42,492 nucleotides of DNA, taken from positions 1 to 42,492 of the forward strand of contig JAPLJA010000009.1 of NCBI GenBank assembly GCA_026388815.1, given 5' to 3'. The position numbers and the translations under genes were made by a program. Below the pieces are notes generated by a model, which worked only from the letters and a program-made list of their open reading frames with translations, ran no database searches and was not told the DNA's origin. Positions 34,192 through 42,445 of this stretch are shown piece by piece. The stretch is from Pseudomonadota bacterium (GTDB taxonomy: Bacteria > Desulfobacterota > WTBG01 > JAPLJA01). How positions within the stretch are numbered: position 1 is the first letter of the stretch; every line of letters starts with the position of its first letter.

Positions 34192-35016
34192 ATGAGCTTC
34201 TTTTGGTTCAGACGTCGCAGATATAGGTCTATGCTGTTCAGTGAGGACGCAGCAACGAGACTGAATGCAGCAAGGAAACTCGGTGATCTCGGTGATCCTG
34301 GGGATGTTGGAACTCTTTATTGGTTTCTAAAAAGGGAGAGGATTTCAGAGGTACGGGAGGCATTGTCAGAGGGGTTGAGAAGGATAGGTACTCAATCTTT
34401 CGAACCCCTTCTTCAGATTCTATCTAATACGAGGAAAAATAAGAGAATTAGCCCCGGCGAAGCCAGCAGGATTCTCGCCGGGGCTGCCTATATACTTGGG
34501 ATCGTCCGTGATGATCGCGCTCTCGCTCTGCTTATTGAAGCCTTGAAGGACTATGACTCACAGGTTTGCGAGGCTGCGTCACAAGCCCTCGGCAACTTAG
34601 GGAATCGACAGGCTGCAGAGGTACTCGTGGCTAGGGTGCAAGATAAATCTTGGTTTAGATTGCTACCCCTTATACCGTCATTCGGTCTATCCCTTGTCGG
34701 AACAGAAACTAAAGAGTACATTCGAAGCGTCATGGACGGTGAGGTGTCAGTGCGGGTCGCGGCGGTTAAGGCCCTGGAAAAGCTTGGCGACGGGCGAGGT
34801 TTTGAAGTTCTTGTCCGCGCCCTTAAAACAGAAGGACATGGGCAACAAGACGACATTGAACGGATATTAGCTGCGAAAGCGTTAGGACTGCTAGGTGACG
34901 AGCGAGCTAGAGAACCACTCGCTCAGAACATGGAAGGAAGGTGCAGCAGGGCTCTGCGGGAGGCTATCGCAGAAGCAATTGCTAGGCTAGATTATTCCCA
35001 CACAGGTGACACGTAA
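34192..35016 (+). CDS. HEAT-repeat (PBS-lyase type) protein
   Basis: This 274-residue protein consists of HEAT/PBS-lyase-type helical pairs: TRLNAARKLGDLGDPGDVGTL, VCEAASQALGNLGNRQAAEVL, VRVAAVKALEKLGDGRGFEVL and AKALGLLGDERAREPL. It begins with an aromatic, arginine-rich segment (SFFWFRRRRYRS). Such proteins are protein-binding scaffolds; no catalytic motif is seen. AAGGAGGG precedes the start, and the stop lies 20 nt from the next gene, which suggests co-transcription with the BtpA-like fusion. Confidence 0.82.
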   Translation: MSFFWFRRRRYRSMLFSEDAATRLNAARKLGDLGDPGDVGTLYWFLKRERISEVREALSEGLRRIGTQSFEPLLQILSNTRKNKRISPGEASRILAGAAYILGIVRDDRALALLIEALKDYDSQVCEAASQALGNLGNRQAAEVLVARVQDKSWFRLLPLIPSFGLSLVGTETKEYIRSVMDGEVSVRVAAVKALEKLGDGRGFEVLVRALKTEGHGQQDDIERILAAKALGLLGDERAREPLAQNMEGRCSRALREAIAEAIARLDYSHTGDT

Positions 35017-35036
35017 CCTGGAAGGAGTGGGAATAA

Positions 35037-36275
35037 ATGAACCAGTACAAAAAAACCTTCTCTAACCGCCATGTCCTTCTCCCCGTTATACATGTTATCT
35101 CCAAAGACCAAGCGCTAAAAAATGCGAGTATTGCCAGAGAGGCGGGTTGCGAGGGCATCTTCCTTATTAATCATGGCATGCCCTTCACAAACTTACTGGA
35201 GATACATCATGCTGTATTTACTGAATTCTCTGATTGGTGGATAGGGGTTAACTGTCTTGACCTCACCCCTAAAGATGTTTTTCATAAGATCACTAATGAG
35301 GTAGCTGGAGTGTGGGTCGATAATGCGATGATTGATGAACAGCGCGAGAATCAGCCCGAAGCGGAGAGCATTCAATCTGCACGAATAGAAAGCGGTTGGA
35401 AAGGACTTTATTTCGGGGGTGTGGCGTTCAAATATCAGCGGCCAGTCCAGGATTTGGATCGAGCCGCACGACTCGCTGTAAAATATATGGACGTAGTAAC
35501 CACGAGCGGTCCAGGCACGGGACAGGCAGCTTTTCGTGGAAAAATCTTGGCCATGAAAAAGGTATTGGGAGATTTTCCGCTCGCCATCGCCAGTGGTATC
35601 AGGCCCGCCAATATCTATGATTACATGGATGTTGCGGATTGTTTCTTAGTAGCAACTGGCATTAGTATTAGTTTCACCGAGCTTGACTCAAATCTTTTAA
35701 AAAGATTAGTTAGAGCAATCAGGTCTTATTCTGATAATGCGTTCCCTATCACTGGCCGAAATATGCCTCAAAAAGGCAAACGTATAAATTCAGTTTGTTT
35801 CGTGTGTGAATGGAATGAGGGAAGAAGTATACATCTTGAACTTAGCACAAGGCGTAAACTCATGGTGAAAGGGGGTCACATAAGTATATGTTCTGCGGGG
35901 TTCAGGCAAGGCAGGAACATTAATCCCCTCCGGAAAGAATTCCTATTAAAGCGTGGCGTTCCCCTCGAAGAGATAGAAGATCATAAACCAACTATTTTTG
36001 GAAAGGAGCACACACAAGCAGACCTGATCCTTGTTGCTGAACTGCCAATGAAGGCAAGGCTTTTAGCTGCTTGGCCTGAATTGCAGGGCAAGGTTATGAC
36101 AGTAAGAGGATTTATTCAAGGCTTTTCGCCTGAAAATGAACCACTTTCTTTGGCAGATGCACATATAGAGGACGCAGGTGGACATAGCAATGAAGAAAAG
36201 ATTGCTCTTTATATAGAGCTTGAAAAGTTGGCAGAACAAATCGCATCTAGAATACTTGAACTTAATCTGCACTAA
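35037..36275 (+). CDS. BtpA-like TIM barrel fused to low-molecular-weight phosphatase-like domain
   Basis: This 412-residue fusion has a BtpA-like TIM barrel at residues 1-235: VLLPVIHVISKDQALKNASI, GCEGIFLINHGM, VVTTSGPGTGQAA and PLAIASGIRPANIYDYMDVAD (a phosphate-binding strand). The C-terminal part (about 250-412) looks like a low-molecular-weight protein tyrosine phosphatase: the P-loop CEWNEGRS fits CX5RS, followed by ISICSAGF and, late, IEDAGG where a catalytic Asp-Pro loop is expected. The Pro is replaced by Ala, so activity is uncertain. BtpA has been linked to photosystem I assembly in cyanobacteria, which cannot apply here. The fusion could act on a nucleotide-like phosphate or on phosphoprotein; I cannot choose. 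Confidence 0.7.
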   Translation: MNQYKKTFSNRHVLLPVIHVISKDQALKNASIAREAGCEGIFLINHGMPFTNLLEIHHAVFTEFSDWWIGVNCLDLTPKDVFHKITNEVAGVWVDNAMIDEQRENQPEAESIQSARIESGWKGLYFGGVAFKYQRPVQDLDRAARLAVKYMDVVTTSGPGTGQAAFRGKILAMKKVLGDFPLAIASGIRPANIYDYMDVADCFLVATGISISFTELDSNLLKRLVRAIRSYSDNAFPITGRNMPQKGKRINSVCFVCEWNEGRSIHLELSTRRKLMVKGGHISICSAGFRQGRNINPLRKEFLLKRGVPLEEIEDHKPTIFGKEHTQADLILVAELPMKARLLAAWPELQGKVMTVRGFIQGFSPENEPLSLADAHIEDAGGHSNEEKIALYIELEKLAEQIASRILELNLH

Positions 36276-36338
36276 ATTGTTTTGCAATTTCTTTTTGTCG
36301 TAACCGTCTTGTTCTCATCTCGGTTTGGAAAGGAGGAA

Positions 36339-36398
36339 ATGAAAGTTTCTTTTTCTTGTAAATATTCGCATATTTTCCGAGGGGAAAAAGACAAATAA
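36339..36398 (+). CDS. 19-codon upstream ORF, possible leader peptide
   Basis: An ATG preceded by an excellent AAAGGAGG site opens a 19-residue frame (KVSFSCKYSHIFRGEKDK after Met). Its TAA overlaps the ATG of the next small ORF (TAATG). It is either a leader peptide that couples translation of the zinc-ribbon ORF, or the true start of that gene in a slightly broken form. Confidence 0.35.
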   Translation: MKVSFSCKYSHIFRGEKDK

Positions 36399-36565
36399 TG
36401 TTTGAAAAGGCTATGAACTTGACCATTATTTGCCCGTCATGCTCTGGGACTTTCCAAGTTATTGATGAGATCACCATAATCAATGTTTCCTTGATAATTG
36501 GGCACACGGTTAATCACTACGTGAAAATAATTTGTCCGCATTGTAAGGCCGACTTAAAAAGATAG
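36398..36565 (+). CDS. Small zinc-ribbon protein
   Basis: This 55-residue ORF is too short for the ORF track. It has two CxxC pairs, ICPSCSGTF and IICPHCKADL, separated by about 35 residues, which is the spacing of a zinc ribbon. It lies in a 475-nt gap that would otherwise be empty. It has no strong ribosome binding site of its own (GAGGGG is 13 nt away), but its start overlaps the stop of a 19-codon ORF with a very good one. Zinc ribbons also occur in both GTPases of this island. Its function is unknown. Confidence 0.55.
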   Translation: MFEKAMNLTIICPSCSGTFQVIDEITIINVSLIIGHTVNHYVKIICPHCKADLKR

Positions 36566-36750
36566 AAGGTTTTCGAGTATTTTGAAATAATTTTAAGTTC
36601 CAGGCAAGACTCGGATATGTATCCCCTGCTGTATACGAAAGGCAATTCTATGAGAAACAGGCTGCAGCATGAGGGTATTCGTGTCCACTATTGACATCAA
36701 GGGTCACTATTTATTCAATTGAACAAATTAAAGATTAAAGGGCTCACAAT

Positions 36751-38424
36751 ATGAGAATATTTGATTTATTCAAGCCGAATGTGAAAAAGATGGAAACAAA
36801 GGGAGATATTGAAAGTTTGATCAAGGCTCTTAAAGATAAGAATTCGGATATACGATTGTCAGCGGCATTGGCTCTTGGAAATATAGGGAATCCACGAGCA
36901 GTAGAACCCCTCATCCAAAGTCTCAGGGATGAAAAAAGTTTTATCCGGCAGAGAGCAGCGTGGGCACTTGGACAGATAGGAGATGTAAGATCAGTAGACC
37001 CTCTTATTGCAGCTCTTAAGGATAGAGATTTATATTGTCAAGAAAAGGCACGAGATGCGTTAATTAATATAATTAAAGTAAATATAGGCAATGAAGCATT
37101 AGAGCCTATTATTTTTGCCCTGAGGGACAATGATGTAGCTGTTCAAAAGAATATAGCATATGTTCTCGGTATTACTGGAGATGCGAAAGCTATAAAACCA
37201 CTATTGTTTACTTTGGATTCCGGTGCTCATGAAGCGGCGAGGGATGCATTAATTAATATAGGATGTACAGCAGTTGAGGCACTTGTTTCTACCCTAAATA
37301 ATGAGAACTATAATCTCAGAAAAAATGCTGCATTTGCCCTAGGATGGATAAAAGATTCACGAGGTGTAGAACCCCTCTTACAAGTTCTAAGGGATGAAGG
37401 TTCAGATATGCGAGCAATTGCTGCTACGGCTCTCGGGTGGATAAAAGATGCACGGGCAGTCGAACCACTTATTTCTACTCTGGAAGATAAAGATTGTGAT
37501 CTCAGAAAAAATGCAACATTAGCACTAGGATGGATAAAAGATTCGCGGGCAATAAAACCCCTCGTTAATATGCTGGAAGGTAAAAATAAGGATTTTCGAT
37601 GGAGGGCAGCTTTTGCTTTAGGTCAGATAGGAGATTCTAGTGCCGTAAGGCCCCTCATTAAAGCTTTAAAGGATGGAGATCCTGATGTTCGTGCTAACGC
37701 TGCTTTAGCTCTTGGATTGATAAAAGATCCAATGTGTATAGATAACCTTATCGATGCTTTAAATGATGAGTGTGGTTACGTTGTAAAGCGAGCAATAGAG
37801 TCACTTGGGTCGATAAGAGATGCCCGGGCGGTAAAACCCCTTATCAAGATTTTGTGGTGGGACTATGATAGAATATACGAAATAGACGTCAATGACATTC
37901 GTGCATTAGCAGCCTTGACTCTCGGAAAAGTAGGATATGCAAGCTCAGTAGACGATCTTATTCGTATTTTAAATGCCGCCTATTTTAATGTCCGATATAA
38001 TGCAGCATTAGCCCTTGGACAGATAGGTGATACAAAGGCAGTTGAAGCTCTGATTCGGGTGCTAAAGACCAAAGAAAGCGATATTCGCGCACCAGTAGCA
38101 TGGGCTCTTGGAAAGATAGGAGATACGCGGGCAGTAGATGTCCTGATATCTGCATTAAAGGATAAAGATATCGATGTTGCAAGAAAAGCAGCACTTTCAC
38201 TTGGAATGATTGGGGATAAAAGAGCGGTAAAACCTCTCATAAAGAAATTAAAGAGTGGAACTTGGAAAATGCAAGAGTCTGCAGCAACAGCCTTGGGAAT
38301 GATAGGAGACGCACGAGCAATAAAGCACCTCACTAAGGCACAGGAACATGAATCAAATGATATTCAAACGGCCGCAGCTCTTGCTTTAGACAAAATTAAG
38401 TGTGATAAGAGTGATTTAAAGTAA
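36751..38424 (+). CDS. HEAT-repeat (PBS-lyase type) protein, long
   Basis: This 557-residue protein is made almost wholly of about sixteen HEAT_2/PBS-lyase repeats of ~31 residues with the consensus (A)xxLGxIxDxRAVxPLIxxLKDxDxDVR, for example ALGNIGNPRAVEPLIQSL. Three successive units read ALGWIKDSR or ALGWIKDAR, showing recent internal duplication. Such superhelical rods bind proteins. It is preceded by 185 nt containing a possible TTGACA box (36691-36696) but no good -10 element. Base composition is clearly more AT-rich than in the GTPase/Hsp70 part, so it may have a different origin from the core. Confidence 0.85.
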   Translation: MRIFDLFKPNVKKMETKGDIESLIKALKDKNSDIRLSAALALGNIGNPRAVEPLIQSLRDEKSFIRQRAAWALGQIGDVRSVDPLIAALKDRDLYCQEKARDALINIIKVNIGNEALEPIIFALRDNDVAVQKNIAYVLGITGDAKAIKPLLFTLDSGAHEAARDALINIGCTAVEALVSTLNNENYNLRKNAAFALGWIKDSRGVEPLLQVLRDEGSDMRAIAATALGWIKDARAVEPLISTLEDKDCDLRKNATLALGWIKDSRAIKPLVNMLEGKNKDFRWRAAFALGQIGDSSAVRPLIKALKDGDPDVRANAALALGLIKDPMCIDNLIDALNDECGYVVKRAIESLGSIRDARAVKPLIKILWWDYDRIYEIDVNDIRALAALTLGKVGYASSVDDLIRILNAAYFNVRYNAALALGQIGDTKAVEALIRVLKTKESDIRAPVAWALGKIGDTRAVDVLISALKDKDIDVARKAALSLGMIGDKRAVKPLIKKLKSGTWKMQESAATALGMIGDARAIKHLTKAQEHESNDIQTAAALALDKIKCDKSDLK

Positions 38425-38475
38425 ATAAAGATAAAACATAGAAAACCAAAGGCTCCCCAAACAAAGGATTACAAT

Positions 38476-38817
38476 ATGGAAAATGGGGAAATAATACTTT
38501 TAGCGACTGGAATGGGCAAAAAAAAGCGAGAGGCCATTCTGAATTATAAAGGCGATTTGCCTTTTGGAGGAGATTATACTGTGCATGACTTGGCAGAGAT
38601 CCTCACCGATGATTATTTAAGGAAGAAGGTAGAGAATGTTTATGACTTATTAAAAAGAAATCTGAATTTAGCAGATAAAGAAGTCCAAGAAATTGCGAAA
38701 GGAATTTTAACAAATATCTCTATAATGAAGGACTTGCCTGAAAAACCCAGTCTTGAGAGGGTCATTAGATTACTCAGTCAAGCCCAATTAAAAAAAATCA
38801 GCCGGATTGTCAAATAG
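38476..38817 (+). CDS. Hypothetical small helical protein
   Basis: I do not recognise this 113-residue protein. It is predicted to be mostly helical after a short start (MENGEIILLATGMGKKKRE), with YTVHDLAEILTDDYLRKKVENVYDLLKR and a final helical part. There is no signal peptide, membrane helix or cysteine motif. It follows the HEAT-repeat gene by 51 nt on the same strand and shares its AT-rich composition, so it is probably part of the same transcript. AAAGGA lies upstream of the ATG. Confidence 0.6.
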   Translation: MENGEIILLATGMGKKKREAILNYKGDLPFGGDYTVHDLAEILTDDYLRKKVENVYDLLKRNLNLADKEVQEIAKGILTNISIMKDLPEKPSLERVIRLLSQAQLKKISRIVK

Positions 38818-38865
38818 CAGGCTGCATCATGGCAATATCAAATACGTTTTTAATTATCTTTATAG

Positions 38866-38946
38866 AGGGATTTAGCGATCAAAAGGGGTAAAGTTGATGA
38901 AGCGTTAGGGCCTCTGACTTCACTAACACTATTAACAGGAGCTTAA
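38866..38946 (+). pseudogene. Relic of a TPR gene (paralogue of the 28887 gene)
   Basis: Twenty-six codons read RDLAIKRGKVDEALGPLTSL... and match residues near 422-447 of the 710-residue secreted TPR protein, 19 of 26 identical by my count. A stop codon lies immediately before the fragment and another ends it. Nothing else of that gene remains nearby. The surrounding 181-nt gap has no other feature. Confidence 0.65.
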
Positions 38947-38998
38947 AGAGTTAGCTCCTATTCTTCTTAAAGTAATTATCTATTTGGGAGGATTAGTG

Positions 38999-39874
38999 AT
39001 GGAAAATGAGACAATCGAAATAACCGCAGAATCTCTACAGAAAGCAAGAGAGAAAACGCCGGTTGGGTATCGAGTTACATCTGAGCAAATAATAAGTACT
39101 GGTGAACAAGAAATAGTTATTGGCAAAGGTGTTACTATCGGGGTTGCATTTGAGGATGCTCGTTCTAGGATTCCTACTAGTGTAAAAGTCTTAGAAGAAG
39201 AAGAACTTAGGCCACCAACGCAACGGATTATAACAGTCAATGCTTCTAATGAACAAATGGCAAGGGCAAAAGTTATAAAAGAAATAAATTATGAGGAACA
39301 ACTTCATGATATTCAGCTAGCAATTCCTGGAAGAAAAAAACTTCTAGGATTAATAAAAAGTCCTGATTCCTATAAGGTTACAGTAATTCAAAATGCCATA
39401 GTTAGAGTTACCTTCAAATCTGAAGCGCGCATACGACTCAAACTAAGAAAAATTCCATCTACGGACGAACTTATTGTTTCAGCAAAAAAATTAAAAGACA
39501 TGGCTTATACTTGCTTATACATGCAAAAACAAAATATGGAAAATGTCTCAGACGTACCTTTAGTACAATTGATGGGAAATCCCTCCGAATTAGCTATTGA
39601 TAACCTTCGTGTTTTAACAACCATGGAACAAATTATTGACAGTTTTGAAATCATACTCGCAGATGCAAAGCATTTATTCCCCAATAATAAAGCCATAACG
39701 GAATTTCAATTCCTGCGTGATACGGTCGCAATAAAGTGTCCTACAGATTTTTTTTGCTACGACGAAAAGATTAAATCAGTAATAGCAAAATTAGATACGC
39801 TGATCAACGTGCTGGAGTCCCATCAATATTTAACGAGATTAGAACAAGATCACGTACCAAGCTCAAGAGGTTAA
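38999..39874 (+). CDS. Hypothetical protein with Jag-N-like segments
   Basis: This is a 291-residue cytoplasmic protein. The N-terminal half has alternating strand/helix segments (EITAESLQKAREKTPVGYRV; AKVIKEINYEEQLHDIQL) ending in GRKKLLGLIKSPDSYKVTV and VRVTFKSEARIRLKLRK. This faintly resembles the Jag N-terminal domain (short, basic, KKGLFG-type turn). The C-terminal half is helical and unrecognised. The ORF track starts at a TTG (38984), but GGGAGGA at 38986-38992 clearly serves the ATG at 38999. The family call is weak. Confidence 0.6.
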   Translation: MENETIEITAESLQKAREKTPVGYRVTSEQIISTGEQEIVIGKGVTIGVAFEDARSRIPTSVKVLEEEELRPPTQRIITVNASNEQMARAKVIKEINYEEQLHDIQLAIPGRKKLLGLIKSPDSYKVTVIQNAIVRVTFKSEARIRLKLRKIPSTDELIVSAKKLKDMAYTCLYMQKQNMENVSDVPLVQLMGNPSELAIDNLRVLTTMEQIIDSFEIILADAKHLFPNNKAITEFQFLRDTVAIKCPTDFFCYDEKIKSVIAKLDTLINVLESHQYLTRLEQDHVPSSRG

Positions 39875-39884
39875 CAAGATAAGA

Positions 39885-40265
39885 TTGAAAGACCATACCG
39901 GAACTATTTCAATCTGCCTTGACCTGGTTCTATTGGGAATATCCTTTGCCGTAAGCTTTCTTCTTATTTTCCTGTGGATTTATGCATATTCTCATAATCT
40001 CATCCCAGACGGGCCTTGGGGTATATTTGAAGGTAATCATGGGCCTTGGCGAGGGTTTCTTCTTTGTTCTTTTCTGCATCTTGACTTACCAGTTTGTTTA
40101 TTGAGAAGAACCTTAAACGGGATTTTTCTACTCCAGTTTACTTCGATACCGGTATCAGGAGTAAGCCTGATTTTTGATAGACAGGCGGGTCGGCAAGCGT
40201 TAGTTGCACTGAACGCCTTCTATCTGGTTGTACTGATTGCAAGATATTATTGGCTAATTGATTAG
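39885..40265 (+). CDS. Small integral membrane protein
   Basis: This 126-residue protein has three to four hydrophobic segments (ICLDLVLLGISFAVSFLLIFLWIYAY; FLLCSFLHLDLPVCLL; ALVALNAFYLVVLIARYYWLI). It has no recognisable family. The start is a TTG 10 nt after the previous stop, with no strong ribosome binding site, so it may be translated by coupling. It could serve as a membrane partner for the neighbouring gene, which also begins with a membrane helix. Confidence 0.5.
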   Translation: MKDHTGTISICLDLVLLGISFAVSFLLIFLWIYAYSHNLIPDGPWGIFEGNHGPWRGFLLCSFLHLDLPVCLLRRTLNGIFLLQFTSIPVSGVSLIFDRQAGRQALVALNAFYLVVLIARYYWLID

Positions 40266-40326
40266 TTGAGAATGAATGGTTTGATGAATAAGGGTGATCT
40301 GTTTGATTAAGTGAAGAGATCTGCAT

Positions 40327-40896
40327 GTGGTGAGAAAATTTAATAAGACTACGTTGATCTTTATCCGTTGTCTAATTGTAGAGATCAGCTTGACCATCTT
40401 ATTTATGTACTTATGGGTTGAGACACTCAACTATAGGCTTATAGAAAGGATGTGGAAGGATATTTTGAATGCATATGACGAAATCATTCCCTGCTCGGAA
40501 GTGGAGACAACCATGGAAAGACTTAACCCCATGGGATATGGGAGCTATGGAAGTTATGAAAATGCAGTATGGGTGGCAGGACCAGACTACGACTTTCCTA
40601 AAGACATGCATCTCAGGAATGATATCCGTTTTCGAAAAGAGTTTCTCGGACACTATATGGGGGAAACAAATAGAAAAATCCGTTTCATTGATGCGAATCT
40701 CGACCATCTCGGCTTAGTCGACCGTTGGTACTATTGGAGGCTTAAAAAGGCGGTTAAGAAAGGAAACAACGGTCTTGTTTCACAATCGCTACTGGACGTG
40801 GTCTTAAAATATAACTTTGGCAAGGAAACTATAAAGCGATACGGATTTAACGTGAGCAAAGATCCTTTCTTATTATGGATAACATTGAAAAAATGA
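40327..40896 (+). CDS. Membrane-anchored hypothetical protein
   Basis: This 189-residue protein has a basic N-terminus, one membrane helix (LIFIRCLIVEISLTILFMYLWVETL) and a soluble domain rich in Tyr, Trp and Asp (MGYGSYGSYENAVWVAGPDYDFP; VDRWYYWRLKKAVKKG). I do not recognise the family. The start is one of two adjacent GTG codons (40327 or 40330). By the positive-inside rule the soluble part would lie outside the membrane, but this is not certain. Confidence 0.55.
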   Translation: MVRKFNKTTLIFIRCLIVEISLTILFMYLWVETLNYRLIERMWKDILNAYDEIIPCSEVETTMERLNPMGYGSYGSYENAVWVAGPDYDFPKDMHLRNDIRFRKEFLGHYMGETNRKIRFIDANLDHLGLVDRWYYWRLKKAVKKGNNGLVSQSLLDVVLKYNFGKETIKRYGFNVSKDPFLLWITLKK

Positions 40897-41038
40897 TGCC
40901 TTTTTCTGTTTCTGTCTAATTTAGGAATTCAAGTGAAAAGGCACCATAGACTAAGGAAATATATTGGGAACAAAGTGCTTGATGAACATGTCGATTTGAT
41001 TTGTTGTATGAATCTCAGAACGTAGGGAGTTCATGGTC

Positions 41039-41494
41039 ATGCTGGATAGTTTCATTCGACACTTCGTAAAGAAAATGACGAGACTCCGACTGAAAAAGAG
41101 TAAGCGAGGGCTGATAGAAGAAGTTGAGGGAGCACACGGAGAGTTTGGTCTGGTAAAAAGTAATCCTATTCCCGTGGCATGGGGACCATCCGGTGAATAT
41201 GGATATCTCTCAAGACTTCGTTGCCCATGCAGTGAGCCTTTCTTTTTTCATCGGGTTGGTTCTTGTGGGCCTGGTCCTGATGGTCATGTGGTAGACCTCT
41301 TTGAGCTGATCTGTCGTCAACACGTACACCGCTATAGATTATACCTCGATATGTATCACAGCGTATTGTCAACGAAAGCCCCGGAGGGACTTCAACTTTC
41401 ATCACCTGAGGGTGTCGGCACCACAAGTTATATTGGTGATTTGGCAAGGATGACTTTTGAACAAATGGAAGATTTAGTTACTCGACAAAAGTGA
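41039..41494 (+). CDS. Hypothetical cytoplasmic protein with Cys pair
   Basis: This is a protein of about 151 residues. The N-terminus is basic and helical. The centre carries SNPIPVAWGPSGEYGYLSRLRCPCSEPFFFHRVGSCG followed by DLFELIC, then LYLDMYH. The CxC and later cysteines could bind a metal. I do not recognise the family. The ATG at 41039 fits GGGAG (41025-41029) at 9 nt better than the one at 41033. A small hairpin with a GAAA loop (41499-41524) follows the stop but has no T-tract. Confidence 0.55.
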   Translation: MLDSFIRHFVKKMTRLRLKKSKRGLIEEVEGAHGEFGLVKSNPIPVAWGPSGEYGYLSRLRCPCSEPFFFHRVGSCGPGPDGHVVDLFELICRQHVHRYRLYLDMYHSVLSTKAPEGLQLSSPEGVGTTSYIGDLARMTFEQMEDLVTRQK

Positions 41495-41728
41495 AAGATT
41501 TCTTTTCTCGAAAGAGACAAGAAAGATTCTAAGCAAGTAGACTGAATATGTCTGCTTCTTATCTATGCCTGTTTAATGAACAGAAGAGAAGCTTTACAAA
41601 TGATCTTCTTGAGTATGATTCAGCTCTATCAGTTACTCAGATTCTTTTCCGTTTAGAGAACAACTCGGTTTGGATTTGAAAAGAAGCATAGGAACACAAA
41701 CCCAACTACATGAGTATATTACGAAGAA

Positions 41729-42025
41729 ATGACAGAGGACAAAAAGGAATGGCCTAAGACCGTTGAAGAAGCTGTAGATCGTATTCTTTCGTCAATGCCT
41801 GAAAAGGCAAAGGAACGAGTTAAGAATACCCCACGGGAAAATTTAGGAAGGTTCCATTTTTCTCTGGGGCTTTCAATAAGAAATAATTTCCATATATGGT
41901 TCAACAAGGATTTACTCAGATCCTGTCGCTCACTCAGACCCTGTGGCTCAGAATACATGTTCGGAGATGAAGCCTCAATGATAATAATCGAGGCCCTGTG
42001 GAAGAAGTTAAACAGTAATTTATAA
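41729..42025 (+). CDS. DUF6794-like small protein
   Basis: This 98-residue protein matches a pattern I associate with DUF6794: WPKTVEEAVDRILSSMPEKAKE, then LGRFHFSLGLSIRNNFHIWFN, and EASMIIIEALWKKLN. The family is a small standalone helical domain, common in variable regions and of unknown function. It is the last island gene before the right attachment site, 300 nt away. A 234-nt gap without recognisable features precedes it. Confidence 0.65.
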   Translation: MTEDKKEWPKTVEEAVDRILSSMPEKAKERVKNTPRENLGRFHFSLGLSIRNNFHIWFNKDLLRSCRSLRPCGSEYMFGDEASMIIIEALWKKLNSNL

Positions 42026-42325
42026 GCGGAAAAAGCAAAGAAGGAAAAGACAAGAGTCATGGAAGAAGAACTACTTTCGTTTCTTGACAAGATGTGCTTA
42101 GTGAAATGTTGAATACTATTGGCGGCGGACCAGCCTCCTCTATGCTCTCGACGTGTATCAAATTCTGGTGTCCATATAGGTGTCCATCGTTCCCGATTTT
42201 AGCTGCTATCTTGTTGTTTAGACAGTAGTGCGTGATAATGAAAGAAAAATCAAGAGATGGGTATAAATAGGGTATAAACAAAACAAAAGAGGTCTAGGCT
42301 TTTTAGCCTAACCCCTTGATTTTAC
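42026..42325. other. Island right end without genes
   Basis: These 300 bases carry no convincing ORF. A 9-bp direct repeat (GGTGTCCAT at 42167-42175 and 42179-42187) might be an integrase arm site. The only other structure is the tRNA terminator hairpin at 42291-42313. Confidence 0.45.
42291..42313 (-). terminator. Probable terminator of tRNA-Phe (minus strand)
   Basis: On the minus strand GGTTAGGCT, loop AAAA and AGCCTAGACC form a hairpin followed by TCTTTTGTTTTG, a T-rich tract. It begins about 12 bases beyond the tRNA CCA end. It lies inside the island, so the element supplied this terminator to the host tRNA gene. Confidence 0.65.
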
Positions 42326-42401
<76 letters not shown>

Positions 42402-42416
42402 ACGATTCAGTAAGTA

Positions 42417-42445
42417 AATGTATCTTAGAGGTAAATTTTAGTCAA
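42417..42445 (-). promoter_or_regulatory. Promoter of tRNA-Phe
   Basis: On the minus strand TTGACT and TACATT are separated by 17 nt, with the -10 box about 15 nt before the first tRNA base. This promoter lies in host sequence outside the island. Confidence 0.6.

Noticed and set aside
36691-36719. Promoter before the long HEAT-repeat gene
   Set aside because: TTGACA is perfect, but no acceptable -10 hexamer occurs at 16-18 nt spacing.
36751-38424. DNA tandem repeat or CRISPR-like array
   Set aside because: The ~93-bp periodicity is explained by HEAT-repeat coding sequence, and the copies differ throughout.
41499-41524. Rho-independent terminator after the 41039 gene
   Set aside because: The hairpin is AT-rich, has an internal mismatch, and lacks a following T-tract.
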